Part shown: piece by piece, positions 46,405-58,295 of the stretch
How the letters are laid out: each line of letters starts with the position of its first letter
How positions within the stretch are numbered: position 1 is the stretch's first letter
Program-made: the position numbers and the translations under genes
The notes under the pieces: generated by a model
Told to the model about the DNA's origin: nothing
The model's database searches: none
The model's input: the letters and a program-made list of their open reading frames with translations, nothing else
NCBI GenBank assembly: GCA_015680685.1
Contig: MNCI01006953.1
Coordinates: forward strand, 70,537-131,368
Source of the DNA: Gnetum montanum
Taxonomy: Eukaryota > Streptophyta > Gnetopsida > Gnetales > Gnetaceae
DNA: 60,832 bases
Reading direction: 5' to 3'

Positions 46405-46421
46405 CCCTCCTTCTAGCACCA
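46405..46421 (-). other. Primer-binding site of X, tRNA-Asn type
   Basis: Minus strand TGGTGCTAGAAGGAGGG; the complement of the plant tRNA-Asn 3' end begins TGGCGCTAGAAGGAGGG, one C-to-T change at a CG site. It lies six bases inside the 5' LTR end. Confidence 0.82.
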
Positions 46422-46427
46422 ATTTAC

Positions 46428-48183
46428 TATACTGACTTAAATCATCGGTGTAATGCAGGAAGGGAAAATGAACACTGAAAGATCGTTGGGTAGACATAGC
46501 TAACCCTGCGTTCACCTCAGGGCAAGTTGAAAAAGGAAATGAAGGTAGAGTGCCTTGGATGGTCTACACATAAATCAATCAAGGACTTCCCTAAGTGTAA
46601 ATTATGGCTTGCGCTGGGGTTATCATAACTAATGATTTATGAAATGTAAACAATAATGTACAAAATGCAAAATAGAGCGTATACAGAAACAGTATTGTAA
46701 ACAAAACATGAGCTGAATGTAAAATAGAGTAAACAATATAATGGCTAGCAAAATGAACTGCATTATATTACTTAGAAATGATGTGCATCGGTCAAAGTTT
46801 AGCTGCACATGTGGATGGCAAGTCAAGCACCAAGCCCCGGGGTGATGTGTTTCAAAAGTTCTTGGATTCTAGGAGTCAAGTGTACCCGAGCACCCAAGGA
46901 TTGCTGGTCTGTGTTTTCTAAGCTGTCCACCTTCAAAATTGCCAACCTTGTTTATGTGAATTGATAGGGTATTTATAGGGTTTGGCTGGGCTCAGGTGCA
47001 GAACTCATGGATGGAATCAATGGCTGAGAATTAAGAGGAAAATAGATCAAATGACACATGTCTGATGGACAACTGTGTGTGAGTTGGATGTGTGTGTGCA
47101 AGCTACATTTTTGACCAGGTGCATTCTATCTTATAGTGTGTGTTAGCTTACTTAGGACAGCTTATGCTCATGGAAGCACATACAATTTGAAGTGTAATAG
47201 CTTGACAAGCTCACAAATGATGACAATTTACTATGAGAACGATAATGTACAACAAGATAGATCAGCTCCAGCTTGCTTGAAACTTCTCGATCTCTGAATC
47301 GACTACTGCAGGATGTCAATTTGAGTGGCTTTGTGATTGTTTGGGGTGTCTTTGCTTGACCAGAACTTCCAGCATGAGTTGATTTTGTCTTGACATGTCC
47401 TCAGCATGTGTTTGGCATGCCTTCAACCAAGCATGATTAGTACTCACCCTACATTAATTCTACACTCACGTTGCGAGCGTGACCTTAGCATGAACTCAAT
47501 GTGAGTGAGCCAAAAATGACATATTTCACATCAAATTTTGATTTTTGAAGCTTGTTCTTTAAGTGAAATGATTTCCTGACTGTGTCTAACCATCAGAGTG
47601 ATCTACAAGTCAAAAACTGAGCTTGAGAGTGACTTGTTTTGGGCCACTTTTTGTAGCTCACGTTGGACTCACGCTACTAGCATGAGTGGAGTGTGACCAC
47701 AGCATGAGCTGCAAAGACTTACAATTTTGGACCTGAAATCTTGGAATTTTGGAGGCTAGGGCTTAAATTTTCCAATAATGAACCCTGAGGATGACTCGCA
47801 CCTTGGAATCAAGCTATTTTGACTCAGTTTTGGGGGTTTTAGAGTTGTTCACGCTGCACTCACGCTACCAGTGTGACCTCAGTGTGAGTGATAGCATGAG
47901 TGTGAAAATGTGAATAATTTGTCTCAAAATTTGAATTTCTAAATGCTAAAACTTGGAGTGGACATTAGTGGCCTTTGAGGATGGCTTTCACCCTCATATT
48001 TGTATCATTTTTAACTTGATTTTGAGGCTTTTGGAGTTACTCACACTGAGGGAAAGCTAGCTTGATAGTGTGAGCAAGCTAGGCATGAGCTCCATGCCTT
48101 AGTCAAATTTTGCCTCCCAAAAGTGCAAGAGGCTCTGTGTTGTTCTCGTTTCAAAGTGTTAGGAAAAAATTAGTGGTGTTTCA
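46428..48183 (-). repeat. 5' LTR of element X
   Basis: Pairs with 24340-26087. TATA box at 46970-46977 on the minus strand. The forward text starts tatactgac where the other LTR has tgtactgac, so the terminal CA has mutated to TA on the minus strand. Confidence 0.92.
46970..46977 (-). promoter_or_regulatory. TATA box of the X 5' LTR
   Basis: TATAAATA on the minus strand; this LTR would drive the genomic RNA of X. Confidence 0.65.
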
Positions 48184-48188
48184 CCCAT
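48184..48188. repeat. Right target-site duplication of X (CCCAT)
   Basis: Identical to 24335-24339. Confidence 0.9.
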
Positions 48189-50110
48189 GGCCAAACTTCA
48201 AGTAGGTGAGAAGTTAGCATGTTTTGTAGCTTGATGACAAAGTGTGGCTGAACTATTATTGTTGCAACATGCTATGAGACACTAACCATGAAAGGTGTTG
48301 TGGGTGCTTGAGATGGCACTCTAAAAAAAGGTGGCCTTGAACCCATGAGGGTTGAGGGAACCCTTACATTGCCAAAGATCACTTGAACCATGAATGGCTA
48401 TCGTTCTAGCTCTAAATCATCATCGATGCTAATAGTATTTATGATGTAGCTAGCATCTTTTGTGTTTAGAGCGTCATTGTAGACTGTCATGGATTGGTTT
48501 TGCAACCTAATAGGATTTTTTGAATTGAGCACTAGCTCACCTCTATTAATAATTTTTTGGAAATTTTCTTATAGGGCTAAACAAAAATCTATGCTATGAT
48601 TGGACAACTAGTGGAAATGGTAGAATCGGTCCAACCTAAAATGCTTTAGGACTGGGGGCTCATTTGGTACTGCCAAGGTGGGATTTCTCAGTAGCTCATA
48701 GTACTTGTGATGCCTTCTATGAGCATCCTTAGACATTTTCTTATATTGGATGTGCCTAGCTTTCAATAGTTAATCCAAAAATTCTAATGGTTTTAGTGGA
48801 AACGAGGTGTATTTGGAGCAATCCTTGCATTTTGAAATTAGGCCTTTGACTATCTTTCATTATGGCTACTACAAATGTACGGGGATTGGTGGCTTTAGCA
48901 CTAGGGTCGATAGCTTTTCTATTAGTTGGCCCTTTGGGTGGTCTAGTCATAGGCCTTGAGTTGGTTGTTTTGGCCTCTTTGGCCATAGTTGCCACAGTTG
49001 CACTTTGCTTCCCCTTATCCTTGTGATTTTTGGCATGTAGGTTTTTGTAGGCCATGTAGGTTGGGTCCTTACTATCTTTTGTTGCATCTTGTATGCTTTT
49101 GGTTTGGGCAAAGGATTAGCTCAAAGACTACAAGGCCAAGTAGTATAATTTTGACTTGATGAAGTCATTAACTACACCCTTGAAGATGTCTAGGAGGTGC
49201 ATCTCAGTTATTTGGCTCTTAGATTTTGTTCAATGATGTGCTCTAATGTTGGATAAATTTTAGTATGGGCTCTAGGTGTCCCTGCTTAATCTACATTAGT
49301 TGGTCTAGGGTAGTTTCGAGCTTCAAGTTGTACTTGAAGCGCATCACAAGCTAGCTTAAGAAATCCTCCAAAGAGGAGATAGAGCCCTAGGGTAATGCAT
49401 GGAAATAGTCTAGCACCTTACTAGTGAGTGACATGGAAAAAATAAGTATGATGGTGTGTGGCCATGATTGTAGTAGTAGGTACTTGAACTTTAACATCCC
49501 GAGGTGTGCGTTGGGGTTCCCTTCATCATTGTACTTGGTGAAATAAGGCAATGGGATCTTAGTTGGTAGAGCTAGTAATGGGGAAACAAGACTTATGAGA
49601 TTGTTTTGGTAGAAGTCCACTACTTTCATTGTTTTAGAGGAGGTGGTGTTGAGCTATTTCACCTCCTCCATTAAGGCTTAGATTAGTTGGAATGCCTAAT
49701 CTAGGTTTTGGGATGCTATAATGGGATACACTAGTTGTGCCACCTGCTATGCTAGTTGTGTGGTCTATGACCTATTTGTAGGTTATGGGACCATGTGAGG
49801 TGCTTGTTGCATTGGCTATGCTATAGGCCTAGTGATTGGGGCAAGCCATGCATGCATGGGTTAAGCCATTGCCAAGGGTGTTGATGAAATATGTAGGACG
49901 TAAGGTGCTTGAGTCATTTAAGGCTAGGAGACATGCACTATGTGAATGTATGGTTGAGTAAGCATGATTGCTATTAGCAGAGATGGCTGGGCAGGTTGCA
50001 ACAATGTCATAAAGGGAAAGTTAATAAGAGGTACTTCATTGTGATGTGTATGCTACATATAGTATGTTTCTACCATAGGTGTTGACCTAAAAAGTGACCT
50101 TGGAGCTATG
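48189..50110 (-). pseudogene. Element Y gag, N-terminal and middle part
   Basis: Minus-strand frames at 49629-49387 (IPLPYFTKYNDEGNPNAHLG, capsid start) and 49055-48756 (KNLHAKNHKDKGKQSATVAT, basic linker) are gag. Around 48620-48570 a zinc-knuckle-like stretch corresponds to that of X. The frame is cut at 48183 by X and resumes at 24339. Many TAG stops interrupt it. The region 49640-50110 has repeated Val/Tyr-rich words and no clear domain. Confidence 0.72.
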
Positions 50111-50269
50111 AATATCTTAAGAAAGATAGTTGAATGGGACTATGGAAGGGCCAAACCAATTGTCACCCATTGGAAGATAGTGTGGAAGGAATTCTCATGC
50201 TTGAATGAGCTTCAACTTGTCTTACTCTCCCTATATGGATTCCTTGTAATTTGTCCTCACTTCANCTCT

Positions 50270-50560
50270 AGAACCCCTCATAGCAATACATATTCCCATA
50301 GTTAGCCAAATTCTAGATGCTCATTTGAGAGTGTAGTTAGCTCTCAACATAGAGAGTGTAGTTAGCTCTCAACATAGAGAGCATAGTTTCTAGAGTTATC
50401 CATTGTTCAGTAGTCTCTAGAGTTAGTCATTTTTCTACAACTACTAGAGTTAGCCATTTTTTTGCAATCAGAAAAGCTAACCATTTTCTACAATTAGCAA
50501 CCTCTACAATCCCCTCTCACAATTTAATCCACACAAATGAATTTTGAGTAGCCTTCAACA
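50270..50560. repeat. Leader repeats of element Y
   Basis: Direct repeats of gagagtgtagttagctctcaacata (50322-50390) and of ctagagttagccatttttc (50390-50480). Same position between gag and PBS as the X leader repeat. The 50560-50990 remainder shows no gene. Confidence 0.7.
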
Positions 50561-50993
50561 TCAATCTCAAGCACACTAGTCATCTTGCCCATCCAACAAG
50601 AAACTAGGATTGACCACCCTACTAGTCTTGTTATAGAAAAGCCAAGGTAATCCCTTAGGCTACGTGGCCAAGACCCATAGCATACTACACTAAATTATGA
50701 ACAATATATCTTCATCGATGTAAAGATCCAAGCATGCCTATTCATAGACCACTTGGACATGGAGGCCAAATGGGGCTACAAGTTCATTCACTAAAATGGA
50801 TAGGAGTATATCCCCTTCCTAGTTTACTTCATCCTACTCATGAAACCCTACAACTAGATACTTGCCTAGCTCATTTGAGAAAATGAGTGNGTCCATAGGG
50901 GTGTTGGATCTATGCTAGCCCAAAGCTTGCAACGGTGATGTAGAGAGCATGTGAGATAACTACAATGAAGATTGGAGAGGAAAATGGTTTAGG

Positions 50994-51010
50994 CCCTCCT
51001 TCTAGCACCA
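50994..51010 (-). other. Primer-binding site of Y, tRNA-Asn type
   Basis: Minus strand TGGTGCTAGAAGGAGGG, identical to the X site, six bases from the LTR end. Confidence 0.82.
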
Positions 51011-51016
51011 AAAAAC

Positions 51017-52592
51017 TGTGGCGATCAAAAATGTTGGTGGCTAGAACACTGAGAGGTCCATGGGTGCACAACCTAATCCTAGGTTTGCATGAGGGCCTAC
51101 TGGAGGCAAAGATAGGATGCCTTGAATGGTCTTGTTTATCAAACAAGGACTTACGATATGCAACTGGGGTGGAGCATGGTTAGCTATGATGCTAATGCAA
51201 AACAATGCTAAGTGTTCGCACGGTGTTAATAGTTTTAATGGGATCGAGCATAGTCAAGTTCCTTTGCAAAAAAGGAGGATATTGACTTATCAAGGCCATC
51301 ACCCAAGAGTGGATTCAAGCATGGCTATGCAATAGAAGAAAAAAATGCAACTAAAATGCTAAAAATGCAAAGAAAAGAAAGAGAAAGAAGTAGAACACCA
51401 CCCCAAATATAGTTTAGCATAGTTAGCACCAAGAGGTATTAGGGGGCATGCGATGTATAATAGGTGTAGTGGATAGTGTAGTTATAGTCTCAGGGGTATC
51501 TATCTATGAAGACTGATGTTCCACTATGGTGCTTGTGCTTGCCAAGTTGGCCATCGCAGTGTGCAGTGGGCTACGGTGGCTTACAATGGACTACGGTGGG
51601 CTACGGTGATCTGTAACTTTGCCTCTCTCTGGTTGACTGAAATGCCATTGGTTTTTTGTCTACCCATAATGCCAAAATGCTCAAATTTTCTAACCCCTAA
51701 AATGTTGATGGTGGGGGTATTTATGGGGCTAGGTTTACCATGAAATGCAAAGGAACTTCCATCTAGCAAAAGGGACAGTTGGGACTACGTTGTCATCCAA
51801 CTACACTTTCCACTGAGGTTAGCAATGTTGTGCTCTACTATGCTCTGTTGAACTCTACAAGGCTGACAGACTATGACTATGCTACTAAGTGCATGTATAT
51901 GCATCAAGAGGATTGCAATGTACCTAAAAAAATGCAACTTTGAAGACTATGCTATGGGATTACGCTCTCTAGTATCTTGTATGGGGTCAAGCATAGTTAC
52001 AATTTTTGGGGAAAAAGGGAATATAGAAAAGATTCATTTTGCTAAATGTGCTTGTTGGAGGTGAGTTGGAGATAAGCTGAATGCTTGCTATGTTGTGGAG
52101 GCCTTTGAAGGCTATTCTGGCTAACTACGCTTGACTACGCTTTGGACTAGGAAAGATCATAGTTCCACACTTAGTAAAAAAATTGGAAAAAATGGTCATG
52201 TGCTAACTATGCTCTCCATGGGAGGCTGACTATGCTCTCGAATGGGGCTGAGCATAGTCCCAACACTTGTTAAAAATTGTAGACACTAGCTTCCAATTGA
52301 CTATGCTTGACTATGCTCTAGGTTGGTGGAGAGCGTAGTCTCACCACTTAGAGAAAATTTGCAAAAACTAGTCCTTCATGCTAACTATGCTTGACTATGC
52401 TCTAGGGTAGTGGAGAGTGTAGTCTTAGTACTTAGAAAATTTTGTAGCAATTAGCTTAACACTTAGAAAAATTTACAAAACTAGCCTTTGTGTTGACTAC
52501 ACTCTCTACTAGGCTGACTAAGCTTTGGGACAGTGGAGAGCATAATCCTACCACTTAGAAAAATTCGTAGAAAGTGGCCTCTTGCTGACACA
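51017..52592 (-). repeat. 5' LTR of element Y
   Basis: Begins (forward) TGTGGCG after the PBS and ends at gctgaca or gacaca (52590-52592), where Athila-2 RNase H sequence starts. TATA box at 51718-51724 (minus). It contains many copies of gactatgctctcc / gagagcgtagtc. No partner LTR is in the window, so the outer end is set by the Athila-2 boundary and is good to a few bases. Confidence 0.7.
51718..51724 (-). promoter_or_regulatory. TATA-like box of the Y 5' LTR
   Basis: ccccataaatacccc on the minus strand, at the same relative place as ccctataaatacc in X. Confidence 0.55.
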
Positions 52593-54060
52593 AATAAGTT
52601 TTTAGTTGATTTTTTGTAGTCCAAATTTGATGATGTTTCAATTAGTGTGCACAAACACTTTGTATCCAAGCACATAGTGCCTAAACTTCTCTAGAGCATA
52701 TACCACCACCATTAGTTCTTTCTCTATTGTAATGTAATTCAACTATTCATGGATAATGGATATAATATGGATGTTTTCAATTCAATTGTCCAACTACATA
52801 GGTATAGCTCCCAACGAATAATTAGATGCATCCATCATGATATGAAATGGTTTTAACTAATCTGGTGCTCATAGAATTAGATTTTCTATGAGTTTTTCCT
52901 CTAGCTATTGAAGTGCATGTTCACACTTCTTGATCCAAACAAATGGAGCATCCTTCTTTGTTAGTTTGACCAAAAATTTTGTAATCTTAGAGAAATTTTC
53001 TATAAATCAACAATAGTAACTAGTGTGTCCAAGGAATGATGGAACATCTTTTATAGTTTTTGGTTGACAAGTGATTCTTTGGATGACCCTTATCTTTTCA
53101 AGGTATCCCTTGATCCCATCCTATGAAATTTTATGTGTTAATATAATGCCTTCTTGGATCATGAGATGGCTCTTTTGCCAATTAAGCTTCAAGTTTGTTT
53201 CCAAACATCTTTTGAATACTTACTTAAGGTAGTCCATGGCTTGCACAAATGTAGCACCATAACTCGGGAAGTCATCCATAAAGACTTCCACTTCACTATC
53301 AATTTCCTATTGAAAGATGCTTAAAACTTAGCATTTGAAAGTGATAGGAGCATTAAAAAAATCAAAAAGTATCGTATGATATGTGAAGGTTTCCTAGGAC
53401 TCATAAAAGTTGTTTTGGCCTAATTTTCTAGTGCAATCTAGATTTGGTTATAGCCACTATAACCATCTAGAAAACTATAATAGCAATGCCTAGATATGGT
53501 GTCCAACACCTAATCAATGAATGGCAATGAAAAATGATCTTTGAATATTGCCATGTTTAATAGCCTGAAGTCAATTCAAACCTACCATTTGCCACCATTC
53601 TTTGGCACTATTACAAGTGGGCTAACCCACTTGCTATCTACAATGTGATATATGAACCTTGCATTAAGGAGTTTCTCAATCTCCTCTTTGACAATCTACT
53701 TCAATTTTTGGTTCAACTAGCATTGTGGTTGCCTCCTTGGCTTCATGATTGAATTGGTATAAATGTAGTGCTATCATATCTGTGGATTAATTCTAGTGAG
53801 TTTAGGATATGACCAGGTAAAGGCCATTGGCCATCTATTGATTACTTTCAATAGTTTTTCTTTTTTCTTAGGAGCAAGTTTGGCATTAAGTATGACTAGC
53901 TTGCCATTTTTCAAGAATGCATATTTTAGGTTGACAAGTAGATTTTTCAACTCTAGGGGCTCTTTTATTAAATTCTTAGGGATCTCCAACTCTCCCCAAT
54001 TGGTATCATTATTTTCATCATTAGAGAGTTGGTGATGAACTTCCTCTAGTTCATCCATGC
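52593..54060 (-). pseudogene. Athila-2 reverse transcriptase and truncated RNase H
   Basis: The minus-strand open frame 54058-53774 is the RT leader (KEPLELKNLLVNLKYAFLKN, then AFTWSYPKLTRINP). RT motifs follow with many stops: WVSPLVIVPKNGGKW, FLDGYSGYNQI, AKTTFMSP. The YXDD region is frameshifted. RNase H begins near 52900 and is lost after FVHTN at about 52630. Matches Athila-1 5100-6460. Confidence 0.8.
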
Positions 54061-54239
54061 CTATGACATAAGCACATGTTAGGCTCTTACTAGGTTCAAT
54101 ACATATTGTGTTACTTTCAGAATCAATAGTCAGCCACTAGGTTCTTTCTTGTTTTATGGCTATTGTCTATAGACACCTTTGAATATTTACTTCATGTGCA
54201 CACTACCTGCTTACAAAAATAGATGTTTATTTCATGGAC

Positions 54240-54810
54240 TAGAGTTTCTGCATGCAATTGCACCCTGTATCACTATACATGATGCATGGAACTTGCTTCT
54301 TCTTAATATTTCCAAATGAATTTTCCTTAGATATTTCCAGGAAAAGAGCTCTAATGCTCAGTCTTATATCAACAATTCTTAGCGATGCCCTTTCCATAAT
54401 GAATGGGAAGTCTCCCTTACAGTTCTCAACCTTGATTACTAGGAAATCGACAAGATACGATCATCCATAGATAGTGATCACAATGTCTTCTACCAGTCCT
54501 AATAGAATAGTAATGGACTAGTCTACCAGTTTGAATTAAATATTTATCTTCTTGAGAGGTGGAAAATTCCAAGCAGTATACATCTCATGAGAAATCAAGT
54601 TAACAACAAAACCTAAATCAAGAAGAGATTTACATGCTTCATTCTTAGCAATATGTAAATAAATAAGAAGACTCCCAAGATCAACTAATTTCCTAGGAAG
54701 GTTGCTAGCTTGAATATAATCAAATACAACATGAGTGAGCATAACAATATGGATTTTGGACAACATTTGATCTGAAGGGTTCGCAATGGAATGGTTTGTA
54801 GAGAATGAGG
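54240..54810 (-). pseudogene. Athila-2 aspartic protease
   Basis: Minus-strand SLLDLGFVVNLISHEMYTAW parallels Athila-1 AILDSGSRVNLISHDMY; the catalytic DSG is DLG. It then follows Athila-1 through SITILLGLVEDIV and KKKQVPCIMY. Confidence 0.8.
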
Positions 54811-54829
54811 AAGGAATAGGCTAACCAAT

Positions 54830-57254
54830 TTCCTACATTTGTGAGGGCTTACTATGGCTATTAGGTCAGAAAAATGATCTTTTACGAGCATGAGGTTCCA
54901 AACCACTCAATTGATTAGCTAGTTTTAGATTGATATCCCTGGCAACATTGCATTGTTGTGACAAGGATAGAAGTTCATCCTAAATGAATGAAGAAAGTGG
55001 TAGCTACATTGAGGATGGAGGAATAAGTGCAAGAATAGGAGGATGATAAGGATGAAATGTGGGATCCCTCTTAGAATGTGGAGAATAAGTTTTATAGTAT
55101 TTTGAAGGATAGTAGTGATGTTGGAAAGGAGAAACATGACTAGAAGAGTTATGTGGAGACAAGGGTTGCTGAATGTAATACCCACATGGATTTGGTTTTC
55201 TAAAAGGGTATTGCTACCTTGGAAATGGTAGTATCCATGATTGTGGTTACTATCACTTTTGATATTACTCATACAGTTGTGGTAGAGTCTCACTTGAATA
55301 ATATTGTTGTTGGTGGTGGAACTTCCTAGGATTACCTTAAGGATAAGGCAATCATCTAGGTATGTTCCTTTTTTCTAGTTGTGGATTCAAAGCATACCTC
55401 CCAAACATCTATAAGTGTGACATGATGGAGCAACATCCCTTAGAATGTTCATATTAGTAGATGTCACACCCACCATCATCATCAAATTTAGTTTCTACAA
55501 CTTCCTCTACTATAGCAATCTTGCCCTTACCCCTTTGATTAGCATGTTCAACTTTGTTTCACCTCTTGTAATCATGATCACTACTTTGTTCTTTGGACTC
55601 TTTACCAATTTTCAGAACAACTTGAAATATACTATCAATAGAGTCCCACAACTAATCTACCTTAGCCAATATTTTAGAGGTAAATTCTTGAATTGACAAG
55701 GTTTTCTATTTCACCATGTCATCAAGTGGTAATTACTCTTCATTATCACAAAATAAGACCTTCCTCTTGCAAATGGAAGGATCTTAGTAGTATTCTTTTG
55801 CACTTTCACATTTCCTTAACTCTCGTTTTTTTTTTTTTGCTACTTGCTCAATCAACCTTTGGATCTAATGGGCTTTTAATTCTAATAATCTTGCTTGAGC
55901 ATAGATCCTAAGAGTTCTCCTCATTCTAGAGCAAATATCACCTATTATGTGGCGAAGTTGTTCCTACTAAGAGTAACCATGGCTAGGACATCAGTGTAAT
56001 AAGGAATAATATCTCCTCATGGTGGCATCCAAGGACTCATATGTTCCTTGCTTCCAACCTTTGATCTACCTTCTTAGATTGAACACTTGAAAGTATGTTT
56101 CATACTTGTCATTGAATAGTTTGAGCATTGTACTTCATCTACAGATTGATTTCGTCTCCACGAATCTATACTAGCTTTCTGCTTCTTTGATGAGTGTCTT
56201 GGGAAATAACTTAAGATTTTTCTAGTTGTTTTCTATGTTTTGTAAGGCACATGCATCATGAAAAGCTTGAATATGATTTTGTGGATTGGAGTTATATGCC
56301 CCTTCAAACTTGGAAATGTTGTTCATATCCAATCGCTTGATCTTACTAGCTTTCACATGTTAGGTTGAAATTCTCACTACCTCTACAATGTTTAGTATGG
56401 TTTGATTGATGACCCTAGTGCCTATGATGTCCATTGCTACCACTTATCTCGTGGTGGTGAGCCTCTCTTAAATGATAGAACCCTAGATCTTGACTTACCT
56501 AATAGTCCCTACGATCATCTCAGTCATTTTGATTACCTTCATCACGATCATGTCCCTTGTAGCTACATTTAGAGCTTGAAGAGGAAGAAGATGATAAGGA
56601 GGATGAAGAGGAAGGAGAACTAACATCATCACTATGTCTTCCATCCCACCTTTAGTGGTCATGATCAGAACCATGATCATGTTGCTTACCCACATCTCTA
56701 TCATGACTCTCCTCTTTGGATTCCCCTTTGTCATGGAATCTATTTTTTCCAGAACTAGGATTATGTATCATGGACTGCAAGTTTTGCTTTTGGCCTCCTT
56801 CATTGAATTCAAAGAGAGAAATCTCTTTGTATGTAAAACCCCTAAAGAAGGATTCTCCATCATTTTTTTGGTATATCAGTAATGGGGAATCATTGGATCA
56901 CTTCCCCTTTGTAGACTCGTAATGCTACTCTAGTTGTTAATCCCTCAAACATTGTGCATCGGTGGGGTGATAATCCCTAGCATCACTATTTTGCACAACA
57001 TATTCAACATGAAGCCCTTAGATGCCCAACTGCATAAGAGTTTCGTGAAGCATTGTAAGAACAGATTAATCAGGAAGCAACACAATGTTACCCTCCATGT
57101 CTCACCATTGTAGTTGTTAATTGTTATGTAAGACAAAGGTGAAATTTGGTACATACTTATCAGGATGAGATTATATCACTTTGTATTGATGGGGCACCTA
57201 CTGATTTACTCTATCAGACTTGGATGGAGAATCACTCTTATGAGAAGAAGGCAT
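54830..57254 (-). pseudogene. Athila-2 gag
   Basis: The probable start is the minus-strand ATG at 57254 (MPSSHKSDSPSK), matching MSSHRRE of Athila-1. The capsid core near 56330-56050 reads ISKFEGAYN, then IQAFHDACALQNIEN; the YEHSKGCC block lies near 55430. An Asp/Glu/Ser-rich stretch occurs around 56580. Heavily interrupted. Confidence 0.75.
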
Positions 57255-57397
57255 CTTGTATTAGAAGACAAGAATGCAATGTGCTTTCTCATAATTGTTA
57301 TAGTTATTTTAATGTATGATATGACTTTAGGATTTGTTCCAACAATGTTAAATAATTTTTTACTAAGTCCTAGATAACACACATAATAAGCTAAAGG

Positions 57398-57415
57398 TCC
57401 CTGACAATGGTGCCA
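57398..57415 (-). other. Primer-binding site of Athila-2, tRNA-Asp type
   Basis: Minus strand tggcaccattgtcaggga, one change from the Athila-1 site (cgtt to catt, another lost CG). One base separates it from the LTR. Confidence 0.85.
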
Positions 57416-57416
57416 A

Positions 57417-58295
57417 TGATGAGAGGCGAGTATACCCTATGCCCAACCATACAAATTACAAGCATTCACATGCAATTCAGTAAAATTTCATAGTTCTTAA
57501 GTTCTAGGTACACTAGTTCCAAGAAGTGAAATCTAATCATGACAATTGTTGTCTTTCCAACTACACTTGTGAAGCTTAGTTGTATGGTTAAGTGTAACTG
57601 AGGTACGTGATTTTTATTATTTTATATTTTATTTGCATACAATTGATAAGAATTTAAAACTTAATTGATTAACCAATTTAACTAATTTAATTACTAATCA
57701 ATACCTAACTATCCTAACATAAGCATCCAGTCCCACTTTTCATACACATCTTGAACACATACAACACTACTAGGTTACCAAGTGTTAAGCTCTATGGGAT
57801 AACCAAGTGTTGTATATTATGCTCAAAGTGGTCCCACTTATGTGTTTAATTTATTTAGCTTAATTAGTTAATCAATTAAAGTCTTACTTATCTTAATTAA
57901 TTGCATAATTAATGAAAATGGTAAATGCAAAAATAAATAATTAATCTATTTCAAGTGCTACAAGGTTTGATCAAAAGGGTTGTCTTTATTTCCATTCACA
58001 CTACTATGCTCAGGTACATCAATGCTCGAATAAAGATTTGTACACTTTCTGACTCCTGCTGCAAGAACTCAAAAAATATTCTAACTCTCAAATGAAAAAA
58101 CTGCAAGAACTTTGCTAAGCTATATTAAAAATTTTCCTTTTTACATAGTGTGAGCATGGTATTTATAGACTTTATTGTGAAGGTATGTTAACGAGGCTTT
58201 ACAAATGTAGTAAATGCTATGTTGATGTGGCCCAATCGATAGGGCAACACCACATTGACTGGGGCCCATTGATGCAACACTTTAATGCTTCATCA
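57417..58295 (-). repeat. 5' LTR of Athila-2
   Basis: 879 bp, TGATGA to TCATCA. It shares with Athila-1 the start TGATGAAG, a TATA box (58160-58167 minus), AATAAAG and the terminal PBS arrangement. Confidence 0.85.
58160..58167 (-). promoter_or_regulatory. TATA box of the Athila-2 LTR
   Basis: tctataaatacc on the minus strand. Confidence 0.6.

Larger units (their letters stand above)
24340..48183 (-). mobile_element. Element X: complete 23.8-kb Tat/Ogre-like LTR retrotransposon with antisense gene
   Basis: Bounded by LTRs of 1748 and 1756 bp and a perfect CCCAT duplication. On the minus strand it reads 5' LTR, PBS (tRNA-Asn type), leader repeats, gag, protease, repeats, antisense gene, RT with dual RNase H, a duplicated antisense-gene 5' part plus second RT/RNase H, integrase, repeats, 3' UTR, polypurine tract and 3' LTR. 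Without the 4.8-kb duplication it would be about 19 kb, within the size range of Ogre-type elements. Stops occur throughout. LTR divergence is roughly 10-13 percent by eye. Confidence 0.92.
1..52592 (-). mobile_element. Element Y: Tat/Ogre-like Ty3/gypsy LTR retrotransposon (disrupted, 3' LTR outside window)
   Basis: Reconstructed from separated pieces that all read on the minus strand in the order expected of one element: 5' LTR (51017 to about 52592), tRNA-Asn type PBS (50994-51010), leader repeats, gag (50110-48189, resuming at 24339), protease (to 22830), repeats, an antisense gene, RT, two RNase H domains, integrase (to about 14160) and a repeat tail (14159-14088, then 804-1). X splits its gag and Athila-1 splits its repeat tail, each with matching target-site duplications. 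The dual RNase H and the integrase C-terminal NWEGP-type motif place it in the Tat clade. Every reading frame is broken. The 3' LTR would lie left of position 1. Confidence 0.8.
52593..58295 (-). mobile_element. Athila-2: 5' part of an Athila-like element, cut by element Y
   Basis: 5' LTR 57417-58295, PBS 57398-57415, gag, protease, RT and the start of RNase H on the minus strand. It is the same family as Athila-1: shared LTR start TGATGAAG, tRNA-Asp PBS, gag HLQAFHDAC-like and YEHPKGCC-like blocks. It ends abruptly at about 52593 where Y's LTR begins; the remaining RNase H, integrase and 3' LTR should lie left of the window, beyond Y. Confidence 0.85.
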
